Shown here: positions 1 through 10,565 of the stretch, in pieces
Numbering within the stretch: the stretch's first letter is position 1
How the letters are laid out: the number at the start of each line of letters is the position of its first letter
Assembly: GCA_030141605.1 (NCBI GenBank)
Contig: JAQGDQ010000210.1
Span: forward strand, 62,001 to 126,000
DNA length: 64,000 nucleotides
Direction: 5' to 3'
Origin: Tubiluchus corallicola
Lineage: Eukaryota > Priapulida > Priapulimorpha > Priapulimorphida > Tubiluchidae
Program-made: the position numbers and the translations under genes
The notes under the pieces: generated by a model
Database searches by the model: none
The model's input: only the letters and a program-made list of their open reading frames with translations
Told to the model about the DNA's origin: nothing

Positions 1-1413
1 GTGTGCATTATTATAGTAGTGAAAATAATTAGATTATTTTACTGAACTGATTAGCCTTTGCAACAGTTTTCCTAGGTTTACCAAGAGTAAATAAATATTT
101 TCGATAATCACTGGTTTACAGCATGTCAGAGAACAATCTTTCTTCCAAATAATTTTCAGTTAGGCAGTTCATGCAGTCATCAAGTTGTGTTGTGCTCATA
201 AGCGAGAGCGGCACATAAGCAAGGGCCATAAGTCCATGGACGCAAAAGGGATGACCATATAGGCGAATCCCTCGGTTATAACTGAACATAGGCGCCAGTA
301 GTGACACGATTGTTATAGAAACTTGCATTTTTAATGCTGACTCGTACATGTGCCATGATTATGTGTAATCTTGATTTGTATCTACCTTACTTTGCTCATG
401 CTTCCTTTGAATTGTATGAAATGCCAAAAATATTTACCGCAAACAATATGACAGTTGTAAAATGCATTTCAAATTCAAGATTCAATCACATCTCTGTATA
501 GTGGTGATTGGCAGGTTAGTCCATCGGTCATGTGCCAATAATTTTCACTTTCCGTCCACATGAGTAGGTCTAACTCGGAATGTAAAATCAGTTTTAATTT
601 CTGTCTCGTATAGTAGTTCATTTTAACAATTCAGCAACAATATTTTGCTCTGGATGTGCTCCGCACTAATGCACGTGGATTATGTTAAAGGTGCCATTTT
701 TAGCAAACATAACTTGTTACATTCTAACATTTTGTAAATTCTGTACAATAATTAAAATCGTTGTTATTTTGTACAATATGTAAATTACTGTATAAAGCGT
801 TATTATGGCATGTATAATTTTTTTCTAAAGAAAGTTTTCGCGCGCTTGAAATGGTGCCCCAGCAAGGCGTCTACAGGACAGAACAGCCGTCAATAAATCT
901 TTGTGATAGATAGACTTATAATAAAAACTACTAGTTATGATTACATTCAGTATTTTGAATTATTGTTTGTTTTCACATTTATTTTAAATGTGTGACATCG
1001 TCACTGCTATAAATGTTGTCTTAGTTGGTACACTACACAAATCAAAGACCTTTTTCGGATTAAAAGACCATCTGGTACGTAAGTTCAACGCCATTAGAAT
1101 TGTGTCAACCAGCAACTTCTAATACATGCAATGCAATTAGCCTTTTGGTTTCTACAACAATGCTGTAATTGATTAATTAACCTGTGTGAATTGTAAAAGG
1201 ACTTGATATTGATCTTTTGCCAAATATTTCAGCTTACACAGCCTGGTTTATTGAGCATTTTCTCTAACCATTTGTCTCTTTGGAATAAAACGAAAATTAA
1301 TTGAAAACAGCATACGGAATCATGGTGTTTATTCATTAAAATTCAAAATTGTTCTTTCAACAGCCTACAGCCTTTGTTTGAAGTAAAACCGAAGAAAATC
1401 CACTGTAATATAG
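1..1413. other. Flank without recognisable gene
   Basis: AT-rich sequence. I see no ORF with recognisable features, no repeat copies and no splice structure I trust. A minus-strand frame at 116-349 (77 codons) has no recognisable content. Confidence 0.5.
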
Positions 1414-1421
1414 GGCTATAG

Positions 1422-1921
1422 CAGGGGTGTGCAAATTGTCAGACTAGCCGGGCCACATTAAACTTTCCCGCAATTCCTGCGGGCCACAGGCAGTTTGATC
1501 AAGGAGCCAAGTACAGAAAGGCCTAATAACGATTTTTTTGCATCCGACCTGCGTACATCATTACTACTGCACTCATGAAACTATTTTAGAAGTTATTAAA
1601 ATTTATATTACAAACCATATATTTCTACTTTCAGGACAGCTAGTGGTGATTTCATTACAATGGATATTAGTAATGTGTATCATACAGTCTGTATAGTACA
1701 GTGACATTAAGCTACAACCGTCTTGTAAGGGTTAATGGCATCCGATCTAGTAGAAAAAACTACCCGCAATATCTTTGGGATTGTGGCATGGACTTCAGCT
1801 GGATACACTCACTTAATCGCCCGGGCCGCACTTTCATTAGGTTGACAAATCTCTTCGCGGGCCGCACAAATTCTCTCGGCGGGCCGCAAGTGGCCCGCGG
1901 GCCGCAATTTGCACACCCCTG
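1422..1921. mobile_element. Non-autonomous hAT element, 500 bp
   Basis: The ends are perfect 17-bp inverted repeats, CAGGGGTGTGCAAATTG. They are flanked by an identical 8-bp target duplication GGCTATAG at 1414-1421 and 1922-1929, the hAT signature. The interior is GC-rich near the ends (GCGGGCC motifs) and has no transposase. The open frame at 1701-1979 runs out of the element and is not a gene. Confidence 0.9.
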
Positions 1922-1946
1922 GGCTATAGGAAAGCCACTAAAAGTG

Positions 1947-2572
1947 GTTAAAGCAAAGGAAATCCCTCCACTGACATAAAGCTTAAAAAATTCGTTTTGA
2001 CATTCTATACCACTTACATACTGCCTTTTTGCACGCAGGACTTCAATCGGCAGTCACGCTGTATAAAACATGTAAATTCAAACTCCCGCAATGACCGTTA
2101 GACGCAGCCATTTTGATGACACGTCATTTGAAACAAGTTTAGACAACATTGTGTAAACTTTGAAAAAATAATCTGAGCATTCATAGCGCACACGTCACTA
2201 ACTAAGTAAAATTTTAATTCACTCTATTTGTCAATAAGATTAAAAATACGGTTTTAGGTTAATGAGTGGCGCACCCTGCAGGGTAAGCCAGCGACATTTT
2301 ACCAATTGGCACGAACATATTAGATTATTATTTCTAGTTACATAAGTCTTTCCAGCAGGTGAACGAAATGCTAAGTAATATAAATTTACATAGAAAGTTT
2401 TTTGGGACATAATTTAGCATTGCCCTTTCTTCCCCTGATTTAAAATAAAAACAAACAAAAATTCCCTTAAAGGCGAGTACGATATCTGCATAAAATTGCT
2501 GTAAAGTACTACAATTTTTTAAGGCGATTTTTCTGAAACCTACGCCAGGTACCCCTTTTCTTGTCCTTTAAA
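1947..2572 (+). mobile_element. MITE family 1, copy 1
   Basis: This is about 85-90% alike by eye to 4115-4772 and 27190-27867. The copies share a block with GCAGTCACGCTGTATAAAAC and CCCGCAATGACCGTTAGACG, and an end CCCCTTTTCTTGTCCTTTAA. The inverse of that end resembles the left end TTTAAAGCACAAGAAAA, degraded in this copy. No coding capacity. The hAT element ends immediately to its left. Confidence 0.7.
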
Positions 2573-3114
2573 GCAGTTATACTGCAACGTAGTTGTAAGG
2601 AAATAGTTTAGGAAATAATACTCTTTTATATCGGCAAGAAAATGTTCCACAGTGACAAATAAAGTAATTAAATTACAATAAGAAGTAACTACTGTGAATA
2701 CAAGAACTACTATAAGAAGCATTAGGACTAAGAACAATAATAAGCAAGCGATATCCCTCTGACATTTATCATAATTTACTAAAACTTTGCAGTAAGCAGC
2801 CTATACATAATGGCTGTTTTCCATTGCGTTGATTAGTCCTTAGCCTATATAGCTGCGGCGCTAAAGTTCCGAAGGCTTCCTTCATTATTGACAAATCTTT
2901 TGCAATGAAATCAGTTGTTATATCCTGTGCGTTAATGAGGTAATGGGTGTGTCGGCTTACTAATGACCACTGGCTATCATATACAGGATGTACAAGCATT
3001 TGACCACGTACTCCCAACGGATATGTAGGACATTAAGTTCATCAAGTTTTGTCACCAAGGAGCACGTAGTTCCTTCTTATGAATACAATCATCTAGACAT
3101 GATGTATGGTTTAG
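2573..3114. other. Unassigned spacer
   Basis: AT-rich sequence between MITE copy 1 and the AGAAA repeat. Short frames on both strands overlap one another and show nothing recognisable. Confidence 0.4.
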
Positions 3115-3275
3115 GTTCATTTCCCAGAAAAAGTAACTTAACAGAAAAAAGGCTGTCAGAAAATGTTTAACCAGAAAAATTTCGCCAGAAATTTTTTTCC
3201 CCAGAAAATATTGTCCTAGAAAACTATTTTCACAGAAAAAACACATCTCAGAAATTTTTTTAACAGAAAGATCGC
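3115..3275 (+). repeat. Degenerate AGAAA-phased repeat
   Basis: About ten CAGAAAA words recur every 14-18 bp, often as CCAGAAAWTTTT. It looks like an old minisatellite and is followed by the CT-rich tract. Confidence 0.5.
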
Positions 3276-3334
3276 GGTTACTTGTTTAATTGCTAAAGCT
3301 GGTATTTTTGTATGACAAAACATTCGATTTCCCT

Positions 3335-3446
3335 TTCGCTGTTTACTTCTCCGTTCTACCTCTTTACCTCCCTCCCTTCCTAGCCCCTCTGTATCCCTCT
3401 TTTTCGTCTGTTTCTCCCCCTTCTCTCTCTTTCTCTTCTTCTCACA

Positions 3447-3498
<52 letters not shown>

Positions 3499-3612
3499 CC
3501 TCTCACTTTCCCTCAGTCCCTCTCTCGCATCCCTCTTGTTCTCTTTCTCCCCTCTCTCCCTCCCTTTCCATCTCTCTACCTCTCTCTTTTTCTCTTCCTC
3601 TCTCTCTCTTTG
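3335..3612 (+). repeat. CT-rich microsatellite tract
   Basis: This is an almost pure pyrimidine strand, with an uninterrupted (CT)n core at about 3450-3487. Open frames here on both strands are products of low complexity. Confidence 0.9.
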
Positions 3613-4114
3613 ATTATCTTTCAAATTATGAAATTATCTTTCAACAAACACGCTAGTAATGTGAGGAAAGAGGCACGGGTTGGTTCAATATAAAAAGAGG
3701 CTGCAATAAATACTGGGGTTCTTCGCCTACCTAGGTGAATAATTTACTTATTCAATGCAACTGTTCTTCCTGTAATATTGCTATAAACTTCCTATACGAC
3801 TCGACAGCATGGCTATTTAAAAAACACGGTTATTTTGATGACATAATGTACGTCGCAAACGAATAAAAATTTAAGCCTGCAACAAATAAATTGGAAAAAA
3901 TTTGCGGACTGCCATCCTTACATATGATTGCAGAATGTATTGCTATAAAATTCCTCGTGAAAATTCCTCATTGCAATAGTGATTTAATAAGAGCGAATGT
4001 CTTATGAGTAGTTGGTGGTGGTCTAGGCGAGGACGCAGACATTTCCTGAGGTGTCATATAACCCAAATGAAGTATTATCAAAAATCAGTTGGACAGTAAA
4101 TACGAGAATAATGG

Positions 4115-4772
4115 TTTAAAGCACAAGAAAACTTTTCATAAACATAAAGCTTGAAAAATTCGTTTTAAAATTTTATATCACTTACATACTGCCTTTTTGC
4201 GTGCAGGACTTCAATCGGCAGTCACACTGTATAAAACATGTAAATTTAAACTCCCGCGATGACCGTTAGACGCAGCCATTTTCACGACAGGTCATTTGAA
4301 ACAAGTTTAGATAACATTTTGTAAAGTTTGAAAAAATAATCAGAGCATTCGTAGCGCACAAGTCACTAAGTAAATAAAATTTAAAATTAGTGTATCGTGT
4401 CAATAAGATTAAAAATACGTTTTTTGGTTAGTGAGTGGTGCACCCTGTAGGTGAGTCAGCGACATTTTACCAATTGGTGAAAACATTTTAAATAATTAGT
4501 AATTTTCTTTTCTAGTTACATAAGTCTTTCAATTCTTTATAGATTTGCACGAAAGTCTTTTGAGATATAATTTAACATTGCCTTTTCTTCCCTTGATTTA
4601 CGTTTGGTACATGACGTCATGTAATCGCGACTTCGAAACAGTATTGCGGGACATTTAAAATGAAAACAAACTAAAATTCCTTTCAGTGCGAGTACGATAT
4701 ACGCGTAAAATTGCTATAAAGTAGTATAATTTTTAAGGCGATTTTTCTGAAACCCTTTTCTTGTCCTTTAAG
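4115..4772 (+). mobile_element. MITE family 1, copy 2
   Basis: This copy is complete, with left end TTTAAAGCACAAGAAAA and right end CTTTTCTTGTCCTTTAA as imperfect terminal inverted repeats. The interior matches the copies at 1947-2572 and 27190-27867. No ORF. Confidence 0.75.
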
Positions 4773-4819
4773 CGCTGCTTTACACAGAATTCACACAAAA
4801 AACATGTAAGTTTAAACCT

Positions 4820-5572
4820 GTCATCAAGGAGCATCGACCTCGCGCGCAAATAGAAGGAAATGTTTTAGGCCTCGAAAAAGTCAATATCGAACCTCTTAAT
4901 TTGCCACTGGACAAAACAGAACGGAGGATCGAATATATCGTTTGGGACTAACGCATAATAGCACATGTGAATGCGGCACTGAAATTCAAACATCTGAACA
5001 CCTAATATACAGACAGGGCCTATTTCAGCCTAGGCGAGGCCCCGGGGAAGTATCCCCACTCCCCCCCCCCTTGAAATAGGCGCTGTATACAGATGCAATA
5101 AAAGTAGACTCTAACTGAAGAAACACCTTTTAGAAACCCTGCAGGTGGAAAACATAATCAGTGTCTTTTTTAAAAAAAGAAGAAACATTAAATAAAGCTC
5201 TAGTTAATTTTATGAGAGACGGTTTTTTCTTATCAGTTTGTAAAGGGATGTAAAAAGGTTAAATGCATAATACAATATAAATTTATATACATATATGTAT
5301 AACTCAGGAAAGTTACCTACTTTCCTAATAGTGTAACCAAAACTTATCCTAGTGAATGAATTCAGCTATCATGGACCTTAATTATTATAGATAATTGCTA
5401 AAATGTTTTATAAGCAAGTTTCTGGAACATGTATTAAGGACGTAATTATAATTGACCGTGTTGTACATATACTGTTATATCATGGTACTGTGCAGAATTA
5501 TCGGCCTGCAAATAGAAGCCTTCCATGTATACACATGTATATATTCTGCAAATAAAGATTTATCATCATCAT
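4820..5572 (+). mobile_element. LINE 3' fragment: ORF2 C-terminus and 3' UTR
   Basis: One frame reads RLGLTHNSTCECGTEIQTSE then HLIYRC, the cysteine/histidine motif near the C-terminus of many LINE ORF2 proteins. Further on a frame reads KKHLLETLQVENIISVF, then EETLNKALVNFMRDG, with stops and frameshifts. The 3' end is AATAAAGATTTATCATCATC, a simple-repeat tail. The last 330 bp recur inverted at 21.65-22.07 kb. A 72-bp hAT MITE is inserted within the Cys motif. The copy is dead; the clade is uncertain. Confidence 0.7.
5014..5085. mobile_element. 72-bp hAT MITE nested in the LINE fragment
   Basis: The ends CAGGGCCTATTTCA and, inverted, CAGCGCCTATTTCA are flanked by identical 8-bp duplications TATACAGA (5006-5013 and 5086-5093). 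Removing the element and one duplication makes the LINE frame continuous from HLIYR to Cys, which confirms the boundaries. Confidence 0.85.
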
Positions 5573-5708
5573 CTTTGCCTCCTTTCTCCCCTCTCTTCCT
5601 CTCTTCTCCCCTTTTCCCCTCCCTCCCCATCTCACCTTCCCTTCTCGCTTTCGACTCTCCCTCGCCGTTCTCTCTCTCATTCATTCTTTCTCTTTCTGCT
5701 CTCCTTTA
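5573..5708 (+). repeat. Second CT-rich tract at the LINE tail
   Basis: This pyrimidine-rich strand (CCTCTCTTCCTCTCTTCTCC and similar) begins exactly where the LINE ATCATCATC tail ends. It may have grown from that tail. Confidence 0.8.
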
Positions 5709-5877
5709 GTTATCTACAATGCTTTCACCAATGACCATAAAAAATCAGAATCGCCTAAAATGCGCAATGTTTAAGGGATCAACTCTGTTTTTTAATTTTG
5801 TTTTGGAAAAATAATTTGTTTGAAGCTTCGTTGCTACAATTTCAAGTTTTTATGACGAAATTATTTTCTTATAGTAA

Positions 5878-6215
5878 TTTAAATTGCAAGAAAACGTTAT
5901 TCACAAATTAAGCTAAAATTCGTCTTGAAGATCTAATATAACTTAGAAGCTGTCTTATTGCATATGAGGCTTAACTGCGTTGCCAATAAGATTATATGAA
6001 GCTTGTAAAATGAAACGCCCGCGATGACCGTTAGCTGAAACCATTTTAATGCCGCTTGAAACAAGTTTCGACAACATTGCGCAAAGTTTGAAAAAAATTA
6101 TCAGAGTATTTGTAGCGCACACTTCGCTGACTAAAAAAAGTTAAATTACTTTATGTTGTCCATAAGATTAATAATGTAATTTTTGGTGAATCAGTGATAC
6201 AGACTGAGATGACGA
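5878..6215 (+). mobile_element. MITE family 1, divergent partial copy
   Basis: It shares CGCGATGACCGTTAGCTG, GAAACAAGTTTCGACAACAT and TAGCGCACACTTCGC with the full copies of family 1. It has a different left part (GCTGTCTTATTGCATATGAG) that it shares with the reversed copy at 18.1-18.5 kb, so the two define a subfamily. Confidence 0.55.
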
Positions 6216-6254
6216 TGCCCTGCCGTTATTATCCTGCCTTTAATTATTATTAAT

Positions 6255-6771
6255 TAAAGAATTATCACCACACAAACAAAATTTCGCGTTCACGCCACTA
6301 GTTGTTACATGCATTTCGCCATTCGTTAGTTAGACGAGCACTAGCGCCTGCTTTTCGGAAATGCGTTGCACAAAAAAAACAGGTGCTGTACCTCTCAGTT
6401 CGGATATGTTAGTTTGTGATGAACTACATACGTTCGATAGCTCATGTGTGAGCACAGCGGTAAATTTAAAATTTGAATTTTAACTTAAAACTTGCCTAGT
6501 TTTAATACAACACACTCAATATGTTACAGTAGCACTGTACTTCAATTTTCACAAACACGTGCAACACAGTCATGGAATATTTTTGCTGTTGAAAATTTTG
6601 TTAGTTTGTGATGTCGACAATAGTTGGGCTCGCCCGCCGTTAATTAAGTTTTTAATCTGTTATTTAATTATCCGAAACGCTTTTGCAGTATTAATTGTCT
6701 TAAAATGTATACTTTTCATCGGACTTGAAAATGGGGTAGTTTTCGGGAAAATCATCCTGTCTTCCTTTAAG
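6255..6771 (+). mobile_element. MITE family 2, left-truncated copy
   Basis: It matches 7540-8167 and 25313-25912 across CAGTAGCACTGTACTTCAAT, CAAACACGTGCAACAC and the right end ATCCTGTCTTCCTTTAAG. The left terminus is missing. Its open frame aligns with those in the other copies only because the DNA is homologous; it is not a gene. Confidence 0.65.
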
Positions 6772-7539
6772 AATTTTCTTTACGAATTACTAAGTCTTTC
6801 AAACAGGTAAGAAGTAAGGTAACGTTACATGAAAACTTCTTTGGCATATATTTTGGAATTCCTTCTTCTTCCCCTTAAACTCGCAGCTTTTTCGCAATTT
6901 CGGATGGAAAAACCCAATTTTTATCCAATTTCTGGCAGGCGGTCTCTATATAAGCCGCTGTAATGCCAGGTCTGCAACTAGTGTAATCCTTTAGCATGTA
7001 CATTAGTTACAATTAGACCTAAGTTTTTATTCGTAGAAAGTATGTAATCGACTTGTGTGGCCATATAGAGACCTATAATTTGTCTTTGATGTCAGTACTT
7101 GTAATACGTTAATAACTTATTGCATTAGTTAATCATAAAAGCCGCAGAGTGTGCTAATTAGGCAAAGGTATTGACGTTTTATGAGCCAGAGGGATTTATT
7201 AGTAAACAACCAGAACCTGTACTTCCCGCTACACATTCACCTGTGTAAGCATCTAATGAGAGTTAATGAAAGCAATGAGAGCACATGTCAGAATTCACAG
7301 AAACTAGAAAAATCACGTAGCATCTGCATTTTCTGCGGAAAAAGGGGTTTTACTTTACCAATTACAGAGCGTAACAACTGCCGAAGGGTTCAAAATCTGC
7401 ACCAATGTGAAATATCAGCTTAATTGTGTGGAAGTAGAATTCAGTCATATGGGCCTGTAATTGCATTCTCATTAAATATTTGAAAATTGGTGATTGTCTT
7501 CTAAAAAACTTTTCGACTATTGCTCAAAATTATGTGCTT

Positions 7540-8167
7540 GTCAAAGAAAACCGGAGCCCATTTTAAACTATGGCTCCAACATGCTCAAAACAGCTACTCT
7601 ATAAAATATTGAAAGGGAAAATACTATTTTTTCAAGATAGACTCTCGTGAAAGAATTACTACCTCAAAATGGTAATTTGCGGTCGCACGGCTAATTCTTC
7701 ACTATTGCACAGTTACATGCATTTCGCCATTTGCTTGTTAGACGGGTACTAGCGTCTTCAACCTGGGAAGTGAGCTGCACAATAAGCAGCTTTCAGTTCA
7801 AAGGTGTTCAGTTGTGACGTAGTGCACACATTTAATAGTTCATGCGTAAGCACTGCAATAAACTAGAAACTGTGAATTTTGAATTTAATGAATTGTGTGT
7901 ATCATCTAAATGTTGTACAGTAGCACTGTACTTCAATTTTCGCTTTCACAAACACGTGCAACACGCTCATGGATTGTTTGTGCTGTCGAATATTTTGTTT
8001 AATTATGATGTCATCGCTAGTAGGGCTCGCCTGCCGTTAATTAACTTTTCAACCTATTATTTAATTATCAGAACCGCGTTTGCAGTATTAATTGTGTTAA
8101 AATGTTATCTATTTATCAGACTTGAAAAAGTGGTAGTATAATGAAAAATAATCCTGTCTTCCTTTAA
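7540..8167 (+). mobile_element. MITE family 2, copy B
   Basis: The left end is TCAAAGAAAACCGGAGCCC and the right end ATCCTGTCTTCCTTTAAA, imperfect terminal inverted repeats (CTTTAAAGGAARACMGGA type). The interior is shared with the copies at 6.3 and 25.3 kb. Confidence 0.68.
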
Positions 8168-8290
8168 ATAAATAAGTTATTGAGATGTGAAAATGTAACA
8201 AATCGTACTAGCGAGTGATAAAAACTTCTAAAATAAATTTATTTGCATCAGCCTAGACAGAGCAGAAGTTACTATAAGAAAATTAGTGAT

Positions 8291-8486
8291 CCTGTATTGT
8301 TTGTGGTGTCGAATATTTTGTTTAATTATGACGTCATCGCTAGTAGAGCTCGCCTGCCGTTAAGTTTTCAACCTATAATTTAATTAGTAGAAATGGTCTG
8401 ACATCAATATTTGTGTTAAAATGTATACCTTTACCGCATTTGTAATGGGGGTAGTTAGGTAATTAGGTATCCTGTTTTCCTTTAAG
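8291..8486 (+). mobile_element. MITE family 2, right-end fragment
   Basis: It repeats the last 200 bp of the copy just to its left (TCGAATATTTTGTTTAATTA, ATGACGTCATCGCTAGTAG and a CCTGTTTTCCTTTAAG terminus). It looks like either a tandem partial duplication or a second truncated insertion. Confidence 0.6.
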
Positions 8487-10429
8487 ACTGATAACGACAG
8501 GTCTAATGACACCAAGGCTTCATGATATTCATTAGTCTCAAATGTACCATGATCTTATTATTCCTTTAGTAAAAATAGCCAGGGAATACTAGCTGGGAAT
8601 GCATTTATTCTTTGAAAACCAGAAGAAACCCTTCAAAAAGTACGATCTCACGTTATACGAGTAAAACGAAGTTAGGACTTTCCCGTGAATGTTTGTTGAT
8701 GGGACAAATTAGATTTGTTATAGTGATACTGACAGCAACGTGCAAAAAAACAATACATTGAGAAAATTCTAGGTGTAAACAATACGTGCGTTGTTGATTA
8801 TCAACGGATGGATCGTGGATTGCGTTTGTGGTGGGTTGCTCCATCACGCTTGACTAGCACGATTGCGAACGTCAGACTGATGAATTAAAAATTGTTGACA
8901 ACGTCAGTTGTGACGTCTGAGATAAGATATTTTGGCTTTAATCCTTTGTGTTAAAAATGTTCCATCGACTTTGGCTGTAGTTGGACATCTTCCAGAATTA
9001 GCTGAAATATCTAAATATTAACATTCTAAAATCATCTGTATTTATTATTATTATTTTTTATTATGATTCATTATTATTTTTCAAAATGAGGCGCTGAGTC
9101 ACTCACCCATTTACTGACCAGAGTCAGTACTGCGGGTATATAACGCGAGACTGGCCAAAGAGAAGTCTCTCTAATATTAACGTACAAAGGCGTTCAAACT
9201 GTAATTAATCGATGTTATCTAAACAGTATTATTTCTGCACTTTCTTTTATTTAATTTGTAATTCCATCTAGCACGTTTTCTGTGATTACAAAACACAGTG
9301 ACTTGATCAAATAGTGAAGCGACAGATTTAATGGCAAGGATTTAATGACAGATATGTGCAAGGTTCTGGCCATTCAATTCGTTGTTAAAGCAAAAAATAT
9401 CAGGTACCGCCATCTAGTGCCAGTGGGGCATATTTATGAAGAACGACTAGAGTAACCTTAACATTAGATATAATCAGAAAACTACAAATTTGTGTACTAT
9501 TCTCAACTGCATCTTGTTTTGTATCTCTGAGAAAATTTTTCACGATGTTTATAATTTATAAATACTTACCTGTTAAGTAAATATATCCTAAACTAAATAG
9601 GAATAATGTAACATAGGCACGTGCGTTTCCAATATAAACCTATTATCTGCTAAAAAGTACAATGTTATTATCATGTACGATAAGTGACAACGTGCCAAAC
9701 TGCTCACAAGTTTAACAGTCTATCTAATAGTCTAGTTTAAAATTTCCATACCCAAAGATTTTCACACATTCTGATTTGTCAGCTTTGTTTACCCACAATT
9801 ATGAACGATGTGCCAGTCTAGAAGCCCAGTACTGGCTGAGTGCTATAGGTTCCAGGTTAACTTTTGGCTGGTCCAGGTCTGCTTCTAGTTCATCAAAATC
9901 TTCATGGACCCAACGTGATTCTGGGTAATACAATGTGGGAACTTGGTGTAGCTTCGTGTTAACAATTTATTCTCCAATTAGGTTGCTATGGAGTATATAG
10001 ATAGAAACTAGCGTTTACTTGCATGTGAAGCCTATTTTCCGTTTAGGCCAATTTTTATTAGTTTTCTTTTACGCTCTTAAAATCGCCCCAGTTCAATTTA
10101 GGCTGTAAACTGTAGGTTAGACTAGATTAGGGCTTTAAAATGGTTTTGTTCTTCTCTGTTAATTACATGACGTAATTTTACTGTTAAATCTTGATTAAAA
10201 TTTAAAACACTATAAATTACGAGGCGTTTACTGGGTGTCTGCGAATACCGGCGTGAACCGTCCTAGGCTGCCAGGTTACTTTAATAATTTACTAAAAACT
10301 AAATTTGACATTCTAAAGTGTGGTTTAAATCATAATTAACGCTTGTAATGCCCATTTACTTTACATAAAGTATGCATGTATGTTAAAAGCGATGACAACA
10401 CAATTGACAATAGTTTTTTGCATACTGTA
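8487..10429. other. Intergenic stretch left of the ELAV 3' end
   Basis: AT-rich, with a TTATTATTATT run near 9.04 kb and the CTCF-like site at 9.41 kb. I see no gene or mobile element. It could hold the far end of the ELAV transcript or be true intergenic DNA. Confidence 0.4.
9407..9420 (-). promoter_or_regulatory. CTCF-like site, opposite orientation
   Basis: The minus strand reads GCACTAGATGGCGG, matching the CTCF core at all but the first position. It faces away from the site at 14.8 kb. Confidence 0.35.
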
Positions 10430-10430
10430 A

Positions 10431-10565
10431 TTAGTGTATAAGGTTTATTAGTGTATAATGCAGTTTATTAGTGTATAAGGCCAGCTACTCAATGGGACAC
10501 TTTCTTTAACCACGCTGTCGCTTAACCGTCATTGCACCTTAGTTAGCAGTTTATTGGTGTATAAA
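10431..10565 (-). terminator. Cluster of three AATAAA signals in short repeats
   Basis: The plus strand repeats GTTTATTAGTGTATAA with small changes (around 10443, 10463 and 10549). On the minus strand each copy supplies AATAAA. It lies about 4.4 kb downstream of the ELAV stop and could be a distal poly(A) region. The hexamers could also be chance in an AT-rich repeat. Confidence 0.25.

Noticed and set aside
1701-1979. 92-codon plus-strand frame
   Set aside because: It spans the right end of the hAT element and its target duplication into flanking DNA.
3216-3624. Long open frames rich in Ser/Leu or Arg/Glu
   Set aside because: Produced by the (CT)n tract; low complexity on both strands. The same applies to 5452-5734 and to 29879-30131.
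6559-8141. Similar 'proteins' (LIIRNAFAVLIVLKC type) encoded at 6559-6810, 7842-8141 and 25617-25871
   Set aside because: They are alike only because all three lie at the same place in copies of MITE family 2. The frames vary in length, break in other copies, and have no coding signature.
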